Source: JAWBSP01 sp964632175 | Lineage (GTDB): Archaea; Hadarchaeota; Hadarchaeia; Hadarchaeales; JAWBSP01 | NCBI GenBank assembly: GCA_964632175.1 | Contig: CAZWBJ010000023.1 | Span: 1-14,496 of the forward strand | Direction: 5' to 3' | Length of the DNA stretch: 14,496 bases | Shown here: positions 1-6,850 of the stretch, one piece after another | Position numbering within the stretch: position 1 is the stretch's first letter | Layout: every line of letters starts with the position of its first letter | Made by a program: the position numbers and the translations under genes | Notes under the pieces: model-generated | Database searches by the model: none | What the model saw: the letters and a program-made list of their open reading frames with translations, nothing else | What the model was told of the DNA's origin: nothing

Positions 1-3000
1 TGAAGTTCCTGGACGAGAGAGTCTAGGTCGACGAGCCCCCTCAGCTGCTCGAGGTAGGAGGTCCACCCCGCTCCGGAGCTGGAATCTGTACTCAGTTCTC
101 CTGAAACCGAGACCACCCCAGAGAGGTTGAAACCGGAGGTGAAGGCCAAATGTGCCTCACCCTTCTCCACTTCCACTTCCACTGCCGGGGCCAGCTTCAC
201 TCTGAGATCCTTCAGTTCCGCGGTGAACCCTGCGGCCCCGACGGAAAGGTTCTCCACGTAGAACGGGATCTCCCCGGCATCGACAAGCTTGGAAGAGATC
301 CTCGAAACCACCACTTTCACGGAGGGATTTCTGACCTTCACATCAAAGCCCCAGAGCTGCTTGGCCACGTCTGGGGAGGAAGCCTCAAGGACAAGGTTCC
401 TATTGGAGTCCAAGTAGATGTTGACACCCGCCGGCAGCTGGGAACGCATCTGTTCCAGTAGGGGCTCGAACTCAATCCCGCCCACCACCGAGACGCTCCC
501 CACCACGCCCAACCTGATCGCCCCCTCCTCCAGCCTCACGTGTAGTTCGGAGAGGGAAACCTCCGCCCCCATCTCCGCCCCCGAGAGCATGTCCTTCCAA
601 AGATCCTTGCTCCTCCACACCAGCTTCCCGTCCTCCACCGCCACCTCCCCGAGCTTGCTGGTCAGCCCCTTCACCATCGGGTTCTCCACCACTTGGGCCA
701 GGTCAAAGGTTCCGCCTGCCGAAACGTTCGCCCAGACACCGAACTCCACCTGGATGCTCAGCTCTAGGCTCTGCCCGTTGAACTCCAGCAGGAAACCGCT
801 GTCCACCAGCCTGACGTCGGCCTCTACGTTGCTCAGGTTCGCCTCCATCCCGTAAATGTTCCCCCTGATCTGGTTCGCGATCACCTTGACGATTGGTGCC
901 TTCTGGCCCGACCACTGGACCGTCCAAGGCATCTTGGGGACGAACCTGTCCAGCACTATTCCCTCCACCATGCTTATGAACTCCTTGAGCTGCGTGACGC
1001 TCGTGAACCCTATTTGCTGACAAATGGGGGAGCTGAGAATCATTTCCAGATTCGCTCCAAACCTCGTGCTCAGGAGGTTGTTCACCTGGTCCACGATCAC
1101 GTCCTCAAGCTTGATGGAGCGGAGGAGATCCAAGACCGCTATCTCGGTATCCGCGGAGACCTTCCCCGATGCCCCCGTCTCCGCCCCCAGAGCAAAGGAG
1201 ACCTGCCCGCTCTGGAGATCGATGCTCAGCTGGGTGAGGTGGAGCCTGACCTTTAGGTCGTTCACCTTCACGTTCACCCCGGACACAGAAGCTGATACCT
1301 CGCCCAAACCCACCGTCAAGAGGATTCCGCCCACGGGGGTCTTGGAGAGAGAAAGATCCAGGCCTGCCAAGCTGGGCGTGACGGCCGGCTCACCCGCGCC
1401 TCCTGCAGCCGTGACCGCCATCAGGTCGGCCACCGGGACCTCAGCCAGGGCGGCCACGCTCCCCGAAATATCGATCCCCACAGAAGCACTCGTGTTAACG
1501 GTGGCTCCTTGGGTGGAGATGGTGAGCCCGTAGAGCAGCACCTTCACATCCAGCTCCTTGATCCAAGCGGTGGTGCCCCCAGATTGAACGGTTCCGGAGT
1601 ACTGGATGCGCAGCACGGGCGTCCCGTCCTGCAGGGAGATGGAAACCGTGACGCCGGAGATGTTGGTGGAGATGGGGCTCCGCAGCATGCCCGCCGCCTG
1701 CTGGAGGACGTTCTGGAGCTCGAAGGGCGGAAGCCCTCCCATGACCTCTCTCAGCACTTCCTTCAACCTCGACATCTGATCCGCTATGATGCGCTCCAAC
1801 TCGGATTGCGGGACCGAGCTGAACATCTGCCTCAGGAGCGGTATGGTGTTTATGATCCTCACGATGTCGCTTGCGGGCAGGGCGGAGATCATGTTGTCTA
1901 GAGCGAGAGCCCCCTGATAGTTAAACTTCCCCTTCACCCCAAAGCCCACATCCAGAGCCGCCTTGAGCTTCTCCTGCTCGAGCTTGATGTCCACGCTCTT
2001 CAGCACGATGGTAGAGGTGAGCTCCTCGATCACCGTCTTGGAACCAGAGATGGTGGCGACCTCGTAACCCCCCACCTGCGCCCGCACTTCCTGCCCCTGC
2101 TCCGCCTTCACCACCGGGGGCATGGAGTCCAGCAAGTTCCTGATTTCAGAGGTTAGGGCATCAAACTGTCTCATCGCCGTGAGGTACTCTGAATAGTAGG
2201 CCTCTGGCTCGCTCCTAAGCCTCTCCTCCCACTCGGCCCTGAAGGACTGGCGCAACTGCTCCAGCCTCGCCCGGGCCTCTCCTCTGTCCAGCCCAGCCCT
2301 CACCTCGGCGGCGAGAGCCGCCAGCTGCTCCTTGTACCTCTGCATGGTGGACTTCAACCACATGAGGTACTTCAGCCTCGAGAGCAGCTGCTCATAGGAG
2401 GTTTCCTTCCCACCGGCAATGGCCGCAAGCCTGAGTCTCTCAAGATTCTCCCTCATCCGTGCCAGCAGCTCCTGCATGGCGAGCTCCTGCTCATACCGAC
2501 CCCTGATCTCCCGCGTCCTGGCCTCCCACTCCGCCATGATGTCATCGATGACGCCTTGGAAGAAGTCGGCGTTCTCGCTTGCCATCTCCTCTATCATGGC
2601 TTTCAGCTGTTCATCGATCCCGCCGGTTTCGGCAAAAGAGGAAAGCATCTCCCTGTACGCCAAAGTCCCAGCATCCAGAACGCTGGGCATGAGGGACTGT
2701 ATGCGCGCTGCTAGCTCCCCAGTCGGCTGAACCTTCTGCATCAGGGAGGAGATCTCGTCAAGCAGGTAACCGTAACCAGCGCTCTTACCCTCGCTCAGAA
2801 GCTGAGAATATTCACTGACGCGCTCCTGCAACAGGTCTTGCGGGCTTGCCATCCTTATTCTCTCGCCCAGGCGCTCGAAGGGATAGAGGGGATGATCCGG
2901 TGCCACATCCACCTGATCCACCACCATGCACGCGACCGCCAAGCTGCCAACCAGAATGAGTGCAACGAGACCGACGTTCCACGCCGCCCTAAGGAGAAGT

Positions 3001-3074
3001 CTGGGAAAGCTGGGAGGAGGTAGGAGAGGCTTGACTATCTTCTTTGTATGCTTTATACTAGCCCTTTTTGCCAT
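1..3074 (-). CDS. Large membrane- or lipid-anchored coiled-coil/beta-rich protein, C-terminus beyond the window
   Basis: The frame is open from an ATG at 3074 to the left edge (1024 complete codons, no stop), so the gene is partial. Residues 1-30 are basic (MAKRASIKHTKKIVK and further Arg). Residues 31-50 are hydrophobic and end in AVAC, so this is either a signal anchor or a lipoprotein signal with Cys49 as the lipidation site; the rest would then lie outside the cell. Residues 58-73 (PDHPLYPFERLGERIR) resemble the opening of DUF5667-type archaeal/bacterial extracytoplasmic domains, a weak similarity from memory. Residues 75-320 are rich in Glu, Arg, Leu and Gln and look alpha-helical or coiled-coil. 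From about 335 on the chain alternates polar and hydrophobic residues in short strands (for example VDIKLEQEKLKAALDVGFGV), suggesting an extended beta-sheet structure. I do not recognise the family. The ATG is chosen because a TATA-like box sits about 25 bp upstream and no Shine-Dalgarno is present, fitting leaderless expression; an in-frame GTG directly before it is a less likely start. The gene is separated from the upstream operon by 133 bp. Confidence 0.88.
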   Translation of the reverse strand, partial: MAKRASIKHTKKIVKPLLPPPSFPRLLLRAAWNVGLVALILVGSLAVACMVVDQVDVAPDHPLYPFERLGERIRMASPQDLLQERVSEYSQLLSEGKSAGYGYLLDEISSLMQKVQPTGELAARIQSLMPSVLDAGTLAYREMLSSFAETGGIDEQLKAMIEEMASENADFFQGVIDDIMAEWEARTREIRGRYEQELAMQELLARMRENLERLRLAAIAGGKETSYEQLLSRLKYLMWLKSTMQRYKEQLAALAAEVRAGLDRGEARARLEQLRQSFRAEWEERLRSEPEAYYSEYLTAMRQFDALTSEIRNLLDSMPPVVKAEQGQEVRAQVGGYEVATISGSKTVIEELTSTIVLKSVDIKLEQEKLKAALDVGFGVKGKFNYQGALALDNMISALPASDIVRIINTIPLLRQMFSSVPQSELERIIADQMSRLKEVLREVMGGLPPFELQNVLQQAAGMLRSPISTNISGVTVSISLQDGTPVLRIQYSGTVQSGGTTAWIKELDVKVLLYGLTISTQGATVNTSASVGIDISGSVAALAEVPVADLMAVTAAGGAGEPAVTPSLAGLDLSLSKTPVGGILLTVGLGEVSASVSGVNVKVNDLKVRLHLTQLSIDLQSGQVSFALGAETGASGKVSADTEIAVLDLLRSIKLEDVIVDQVNNLLSTRFGANLEMILSSPICQQIGFTSVTQLKEFISMVEGIVLDRFVPKMPWTVQWSGQKAPIVKVIANQIRGNIYGMEANLSNVEADVRLVDSGFLLEFNGQSLELSIQVEFGVWANVSAGGTFDLAQVVENPMVKGLTSKLGEVAVEDGKLVWRSKDLWKDMLSGAEMGAEVSLSELHVRLEEGAIRLGVVGSVSVVGGIEFEPLLEQMRSQLPAGVNIYLDSNRNLVLEASSPDVAKQLWGFDVKVRNPSVKVVVSRISSKLVDAGEIPFYVENLSVGAAGFTAELKDLRVKLAPAVEVEVEKGEAHLAFTSGFNLSGVVSVSGELSTDSSSGAGWTSYLEQLRGLVDLDSLVQEL

Positions 3075-3085
3075 CACTAATTTTG

Positions 3086-3112
3086 AAAAAAGGGCTATAA
3101 AAGCCTTTTTTT
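3086..3112 (-). terminator. Hairpin followed by a T tract, possible terminator for the upstream operon
   Basis: On the plus strand AAAAAAGGGCT (3086-3096) pairs with AGCCTTTTTT (3102-3111) around a five-base loop, with one bulged G. On the minus strand the second arm ends in six T residues (3091-3086), which is both hairpin-like and the oligo-T that archaeal RNA polymerase responds to. Transcripts reading through from the propeller gene would meet it before the next start codon. It overlaps the TATA box, so its palindromy may instead reflect promoter architecture. The A/T arms also allow a bidirectional role. Confidence 0.45.
3095..3110 (-). promoter_or_regulatory. Archaeal-type TATA box and BRE-like element for the gene starting at 3074
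   Basis: Read on the minus strand the element is AAAAAGGCTTTTATAG. The TATA-like core CTTTTATA occupies 3103-3096 and the A/G-rich bases before it fit a TFB recognition element. In archaea initiation typically occurs about 24-28 bp downstream of the TATA centre, which here falls at about 3072-3076, on the ATG itself, so a leaderless mRNA is predicted. This is inferred from spacing and composition only. Confidence 0.55.
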
Positions 3113-3117
3113 AAACC

Positions 3118-3141
3118 AAATTAGCATAAAATGACTAATTT
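3118..3141. promoter_or_regulatory. Inverted repeat AAATTAG-N10-CTAATTT, candidate operator
   Basis: Two perfect 7-bp arms (3118-3124 and 3135-3141) lie just upstream of the TATA/BRE element. A third copy, CTAATTTT, lies at 3077-3084, abutting the ATG and predicted transcription start. The dyad with extra half-site bracketing the promoter suggests binding by a dimeric regulator. AT-rich sequence makes chance matches more likely, so confidence is limited. Confidence 0.35.
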
Positions 3142-3178
3142 TTTATTTTTTGGGGGAATTATCGCTTCTGTTTCTAGA

Positions 3179-3209
3179 GAAAATTTTTTTTCTTATGGAA
3201 AATTTTTTT
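3179..3209. repeat. Short direct repeat GAAAATTTTTTT, two copies 19 bp apart
   Basis: GAAAATTTTTTT begins at 3179 and again at 3198; each contains the palindrome AAAATTTT. The second copy overlaps the stop codon of the propeller gene. The phased A/T tracts may bend DNA or contribute to transcript ending, but no specific role is evident. Confidence 0.4.
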
Positions 3210-4407
3210 ACCCTTGCCTCCCCCTTCTCCGAACCAGCAAAACCGCCAGGACGAGCCCTGCCGCAACCGCTCCAACAAGCACATGGAGGTAAGTTGTACG
3301 AGTCCCAGCTCGTCCCACGACATAGAGGTAACCTCCGCTGCCCGCGCAAACCGAACCATCTGCCGCAAGAGCCGGTGAGGCCCACTTGATTCCAGTGCAG
3401 ACCTGCCACCTCACCGTCCCATCGGCCCCGACGGCGAACAGGTTGTCCCCCCCCACATAAACCGTTCCCCCTCGATCAACGGCCGGGGTAGACCTACAGA
3501 AACTGCCGACCCTGAGGGTCCACTTTCGGTCTCCTGCGGGAGTGACGGCCGCCAGCCAAGACTCGTTGGCGTTATCCGAGTAGCACACGTATACCGTTCC
3601 CTCCGGACCCAAGGCAGGAGAGGAGTAAATCGCCTCCCCCAACTTGAGGGACCAGCGCACGGAGCCGCCGATCCCCACTGCATAGAGAACCCCCTCCCTC
3701 GAACCCGCGTAGATCGTGCCTTCGCTGCCTAGAGCGGGGGCGGGAAGGGTGGGGAAGGGGAGCGACCACTCGACCTCCCCCTCCGGGCTGAGGGCGTACA
3801 AAAGGTTTCCCGGACCGTTCTCCGACACCACACCGAAGTAGAGGGTGCCCCGATTGTCCACCGCCGCCCCCGCAAGCATTCCTCCGATGGGGAGCTTCCA
3901 CCTCAAGCTGCCGTCGGGGTTGAGGGAGTAGGTGTAACCGTCCACGGATCCGAAGTAAAGCTTCCCGTCCCGCCCCACCACCACGGGGGAGGAGATCATG
4001 CCCCCCGCAGCGAAGGACCACCTGATGGAGCCATCGGCTGGACTCAAGGCGTAGACCCTGTTGTCCCTCGAACCCAAGTAGACGGTTCCATCCGGACCAA
4101 GGGAAGGGGAAAAATCTATCTCCCCGTCTAGGGCTCGGCTCCACCTGAGCTTGTTGTCCTTCAGGGCGAATATCGAGTTGACGGATGCCACAAAAAGGGT
4201 TCCGTCGGCACCTATCGCCGGGGCGGAGGAGATGAACCCCCCCACTTCAAACCTCCACCTGACCGTGTTATCCCCGGGCCCTACATAAGGGCTCAGGCTG
4301 GTGTTTGCCGAGTCCCTCCCCGCTCTGGGCCAAGGTGGCTCACCTCCCGCGCCGACCGCTGGGAGCAGGAGCAGAAGCAGGAAAACGGAAGAAGATCTCG
4401 AATCCAC
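3208..4407 (-). CDS. Secreted PQQ-repeat (BamB-like) beta-propeller with C-terminal membrane anchor
   Basis: The 399-aa product has a short signal peptide (about 1-20, core FLLLLLLPAVGA). About eight PQQ-type blades follow between residues 48 and 366, each built on the pattern S-P-A-(x)-G-x-D-G-T-(L/V)-Y-(x)-G-S and ending in L-x-W or V-R-W. A hydrophobic helix at about 373-392 and the stop-transfer tail RRRGRQG end the protein, so the propeller faces outside and is tethered to the membrane. Such propellers usually act as protein-interaction scaffolds or in envelope assembly. I see no catalytic quinoprotein signature, so PQQ cofactor use is not implied. Cys275, Cys304, Cys337 and Cys354 could form disulfides. 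The start is GTG, directly after the ATPase stop codon (TAG then GTG), with GAGGGGG five bases upstream of the start; translation is probably coupled. It is the last gene of the operon. Confidence 0.93.
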   Translation of the reverse strand: MDSRSSSVFLLLLLLPAVGAGGEPPWPRAGRDSANTSLSPYVGPGDNTVRWRFEVGGFISSAPAIGADGTLFVASVNSIFALKDNKLRWSRALDGEIDFSPSLGPDGTVYLGSRDNRVYALSPADGSIRWSFAAGGMISSPVVVGRDGKLYFGSVDGYTYSLNPDGSLRWKLPIGGMLAGAAVDNRGTLYFGVVSENGPGNLLYALSPEGEVEWSLPFPTLPAPALGSEGTIYAGSREGVLYAVGIGGSVRWSLKLGEAIYSSPALGPEGTVYVCYSDNANESWLAAVTPAGDRKWTLRVGSFCRSTPAVDRGGTVYVGGDNLFAVGADGTVRWQVCTGIKWASPALAADGSVCAGSGGYLYVVGRAGTRTTYLHVLVGAVAAGLVLAVLLVRRRGRQG

Positions 4408-5241
4408 CTAATCCCCCTCTACCTCCTTGGCTGTCTGCTGCAGGGCCCTGTCGATCTTGCTCGAGACCTTCGTGGGCTTGATCTCCACCTCCAGCACCTT
4501 CCGCGCTATCTCCCCCAAGGCACGGGAGGCGGGGGAGTCTGGTGCCACCGCCACTACGGGCAGATTCTGTCTGAAGGCCTCCCCCACGCTCTCGTCCTCG
4601 TGAATCACCCCGAGTACGCGATCTATCCTGCTGGCCTTCTTTATCCAAACCCTCTCGTCCACGCGGGGGGGCACCCTGTTGAGCACAACCCCCAAGGACT
4701 CGACGTTCATGAATTTCTTGAGCTCGACCGCCGTCACCCTCGTGGCCTCTATGGAGTCGTCGTTGGGCTCGCAAACGTAGAGGACGCGGTCGGCGATGGA
4801 GGTGAGGATGAGGTGCTCAAAGCTCATGGAGGCGGGCGTGTCCACGATGATGTAAGAGAACATCCTGCGGAGCTTGCTCACTATGGCATCAAACTTCCTC
4901 TTGGTCTCCGAGATGAACTCCAGCGGGTTCCCCCGCATAGCTGGAAGAAATCGCCCGCCGGCGGGAAGGATGGCCAGTCTGGGGAAGAGCGGCTTTCCGT
5001 CGGCCTCCAGCTCGCACTGGTACACGGCCTCCTCCACAGGCTTGCCCTCGTCCAGCACCTCCGCGAGCGTCACGTCCGTCACGGGGCACATCTTCAGCCC
5101 GATGGTCTGCACGTGCATGTCCCCGTCGATGAGTAGAATCCACCGGTCGGGCAGCATCTTGCTCATCCAAATGGCCAACCCCATGGCCACGGTGGACTTC
5201 CCCACCCCTCCCTTCGTGCCCAAGATGGAGATTATCGCCAA
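4408..5241 (-). CDS. MinD/ParA-family P-loop ATPase
   Basis: The 277-aa protein is a SIMIBI-class (deviant Walker A) ATPase. The Walker A motif GTKGGVGKST spans residues 8-17, with signature Lys10 and catalytic-type Lys15. The switch I region has DGD at 39-41, Walker B is IIVDTPAS at 131-138 (Asp134), and LNRV at 187-190 fits the nucleotide base-binding position. The segment 211-243 (ending NLPVVAVAPDSPASRAL) matches the usual MinD C-terminal layout. Members of this family dimerise on ATP and position or assemble membrane complexes, septa, pili or plasmids. The C-terminus (about 253-277) is charged and shows no obvious Phe/Leu-rich membrane-targeting helix as in bacterial MinD, and no MinE-like partner is adjacent. 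It lacks the cysteines expected of NifH and the length of ArsA. The start is TTG with GGTGA four bases upstream; that site overlaps the stop codon of the preceding membrane protein gene. It is the only soluble cytoplasmic protein in the operon. Confidence 0.96.
   Translation of the reverse strand: MAIISILGTKGGVGKSTVAMGLAIWMSKMLPDRWILLIDGDMHVQTIGLKMCPVTDVTLAEVLDEGKPVEEAVYQCELEADGKPLFPRLAILPAGGRFLPAMRGNPLEFISETKRKFDAIVSKLRRMFSYIIVDTPASMSFEHLILTSIADRVLYVCEPNDDSIEATRVTAVELKKFMNVESLGVVLNRVPPRVDERVWIKKASRIDRVLGVIHEDESVGEAFRQNLPVVAVAPDSPASRALGEIARKVLEVEIKPTKVSSKIDRALQQTAKEVEGD
4413..4419 (-). promoter_or_regulatory. Ribosome binding site for the propeller gene
   Basis: GAGGGGG on the minus strand lies five bases before the GTG at 4407, inside the last codons of the ATPase gene. 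It supports the GTG start at the gene junction. Confidence 0.5.
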
Positions 5242-5245
5242 TCCT

Positions 5246-5250
5246 TCACC
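5246..5250 (-). promoter_or_regulatory. Ribosome binding site GGTGA deciding a TTG start
   Basis: GGTGA on the minus strand lies four bases before TTG at 5241 and contains the TGA stop of the upstream gene. It supports TTG as the true ATPase start, because it places MAIISILGTKGGVGKST in the standard position for this family, and indicates translational coupling. Confidence 0.7.
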
Positions 5251-6850
5251 TACTTCTTACGCTCTTCTTTTTTATCTCATCGAGCTGAGAAATAAGGTCA
5301 TCCAGACTGCTCGCCCTCTCCCGGGGCAACCTCTCGACGGCCGACTCCGCCCTCTTTTCGCGCAACATCTCGGCCGCCGGCACGAGCATCTCCTTGTAGG
5401 ACTGAACGATCGGAGAGGTCCGGAGTAGCTTGGGTGCCTCCACCGCCTCGGTCTCCCCCGGTGCCTCCTCCGTTTCCCCAGCCCACCCCACCAACTCCTG
5501 GAACCAGCGGGAGCGCAACTGCCGCTGCTTCCTCCAAGCCGCTATGGCCGGAATCCCCTTCTTCCACATGAACACCCAAAACACCGCCACGCCCACCGTT
5601 CCGCCGAAGAAAGCCATATACGGAACGGGGGAAAGTGGGGTGTACACCGAAACGGTGAAGCTACCTCTCGCGACGTTCCCCGCCCGATCCCTCACGGTAT
5701 ATTCCACCGTGTGCGTGCCGTCCGCGGCGATGGTGAAGGTGTCCCCGTTCTCCGGAGGAGCATCATCCACCCTGTAGGAAACAAGATCCACACCGGAGGT
5801 GAAATCAAGGCAGCGGAGGATGATGGTCACGGAACCCTTATACGCCCCCCCCTCACCCAGCACCCCGGAGAACTCCGGCGTGACCAAGGGTATCCGGGTG
5901 TCCAGACATACCTTGACCGTCTTTATATCGCTGAGCTTCCCCCCCTGGCTCTTCCCCCTCAGCCAGATCATCTTCTCCCCGTCGAGCTCATTCTCGGAGA
6001 ACTTGATCTCAAAAGGAGAGGTATAATACTCCCAGTCGGACCAGCTGGCCCCGCCGTCAAGCGAGTATTGGAGATAGATGATGTTCGACGCCTCGATGTT
6101 CAGATCCACCTTCCTCGTGTTCACGAAGAACTTGGAGGGGGTCACGCTGGTGAGGATGGGGGCGTAGGTGAAGACCTCAAAGGAAAAGGTCTCCGACCAA
6201 TCGCTCTCAACCCCTCTCTCATCCACACACCTGACCCTCCAGTAGTAGACCCCGTCCGAGAGAACGGTGTACACGGTGGCGGAGGTGAGCTTCCCCGTGG
6301 GCAGGGACCACACGATCCTACCGGGGGTGAAGTTCGGATCGATGGAGATCTGCACGAGGTGGTTCTCGATCTCCCACGGGCACTCCTCGTCCATCCAGGT
6401 AAGGGTGGGGGTCCTGTTAGCTATGGTGGCCGCGTTCGCCGGGGAGACCGGTCTGGGAGGGGGAAGGAGGTTTTGGATGGTGAAAAAGTTGTCGGAGGTG
6501 TCGGAGTTCTCGAATCCCCAAGTCTGGGCCTTCGCACTCACCCTCACCAAGCACCTAGTCGACTTCTCGATCCCCGCCGTGTTGAAGCCCACCTCATGCG
6601 GGGCGGGAACGCTTTCCTCCCAGAAGCTCTTCTCGTCCACGTATCCCCAAGAGGAACCGCCATCGACGCTTATCTCTATCCTGTAGGTGACGTTGTCGGG
6701 AGGGTCGCAAGCGCCCGACCACTGGATGGTCCTGTACCCCCACCAGAGCTCCCCGCCGTCGGGGCTCATCACCAGCACCCTGAGCTCGGCGGAAACCGCT
6801 GGTAAAAGGGCAAGAAAGGCAAACGCCAGCAGGGGTACTAGAAACCTCAT
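5246..6850 (-). CDS. Type I membrane protein with four Ig/FN3-like domains and a long cytoplasmic tail
   Basis: The 534-aa protein has a signal peptide (1-21, ending AVSA) and four beta-sandwich segments at about 23-126, 131-227, 229-317 and 322-405. The second has FN3-like signatures (YYWRVRCVDERG, SDWSE). The third has YSLDGGASWSDWEYY. The fourth has SYRVDDAPPENG and VEYTVRDRAGN, as in OmpL47-type Ig-like domains. A membrane helix spans about 409-428 and is followed by WKKG. The cytoplasmic part (about 429-534) is much longer than in its neighbours: a basic stretch (AAWRKQRQLRSRWF), an acidic linker (450-473), then helix-forming sequence ending with SLDDLISQLDEIKKK. The ATG overlaps the previous stop as ATGA, with GGAGGG about ten bases upstream. 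The ATPase gene begins four bases after its TGA. The tail is the most plausible candidate to bind the ATPase, by inference only. Cysteines at 47, 100, 157, 208, 315 and 347 may pair outside the cell. Confidence 0.93.
   Translation of the reverse strand: MRFLVPLLAFAFLALLPAVSAELRVLVMSPDGGELWWGYRTIQWSGACDPPDNVTYRIEISVDGGSSWGYVDEKSFWEESVPAPHEVGFNTAGIEKSTRCLVRVSAKAQTWGFENSDTSDNFFTIQNLLPPPRPVSPANAATIANRTPTLTWMDEECPWEIENHLVQISIDPNFTPGRIVWSLPTGKLTSATVYTVLSDGVYYWRVRCVDERGVESDWSETFSFEVFTYAPILTSVTPSKFFVNTRKVDLNIEASNIIYLQYSLDGGASWSDWEYYTSPFEIKFSENELDGEKMIWLRGKSQGGKLSDIKTVKVCLDTRIPLVTPEFSGVLGEGGAYKGSVTIILRCLDFTSGVDLVSYRVDDAPPENGDTFTIAADGTHTVEYTVRDRAGNVARGSFTVSVYTPLSPVPYMAFFGGTVGVAVFWVFMWKKGIPAIAAWRKQRQLRSRWFQELVGWAGETEEAPGETEAVEAPKLLRTSPIVQSYKEMLVPAAEMLREKRAESAVERLPRERASSLDDLISQLDEIKKKSVRSR

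Larger units (their letters stand above)
3075..3207. other. AT-rich intergenic region between the surface operon and the downstream gene
   Basis: This is the only gap of any size in the window and its base composition contrasts sharply with the GC-rich genes around it. It holds two AAAATTTT-centred repeats just after the propeller stop codon, an inverted repeat AAATTAG/CTAATTT, a hairpin flanked by A and T tracts, and a TATA-like box placed for a leaderless start at 3074. I see no small ORF or RNA gene in it. Confidence 0.8.

Noticed and set aside
703..1023. Minus-strand frame of 106 codons and several plus-strand frames between 150 and 1901
   Set aside because: All lie in other frames of the continuous large reading frame from 3074 to the left edge, which has coherent secondary-structure patterns throughout.
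2926..3114. A 62-codon plus-strand frame with a hydrophobic stretch (FFVCFILALFAITNF)
   Set aside because: It overlaps the signal segment and promoter of the large minus-strand gene. Its hydrophobicity is a by-product of AT-rich antisense sequence, and no ribosome site supports it.
3572..4144. A 190-codon minus-strand frame within the propeller gene
   Set aside because: It is an alternative frame of the PQQ-repeat gene with Arg/Gly-rich low-complexity translation and no recognisable domain.
3208..4407. Quinoprotein dehydrogenase using PQQ cofactor
   Set aside because: Only the structural propeller repeat is present; I see no dehydrogenase active-site pattern, and the length fits a BamB-like scaffold.
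4408..5241. NifH/BchL-type reductase or ArsA/Get3 pump as identity of the ATPase
   Set aside because: The cysteines are not placed as the NifH/BchL iron-sulfur ligands, and the Get3/ArsA-specific inserts and length are missing; the overall motif order fits MinD/ParA.
5711..6805. A 364-codon open frame on the plus strand
   Set aside because: It lies wholly antisense to the well-supported Ig-domain membrane protein gene, its product is Gly/Pro/Arg-rich without domains, and long antisense frames are expected in GC-rich genes.
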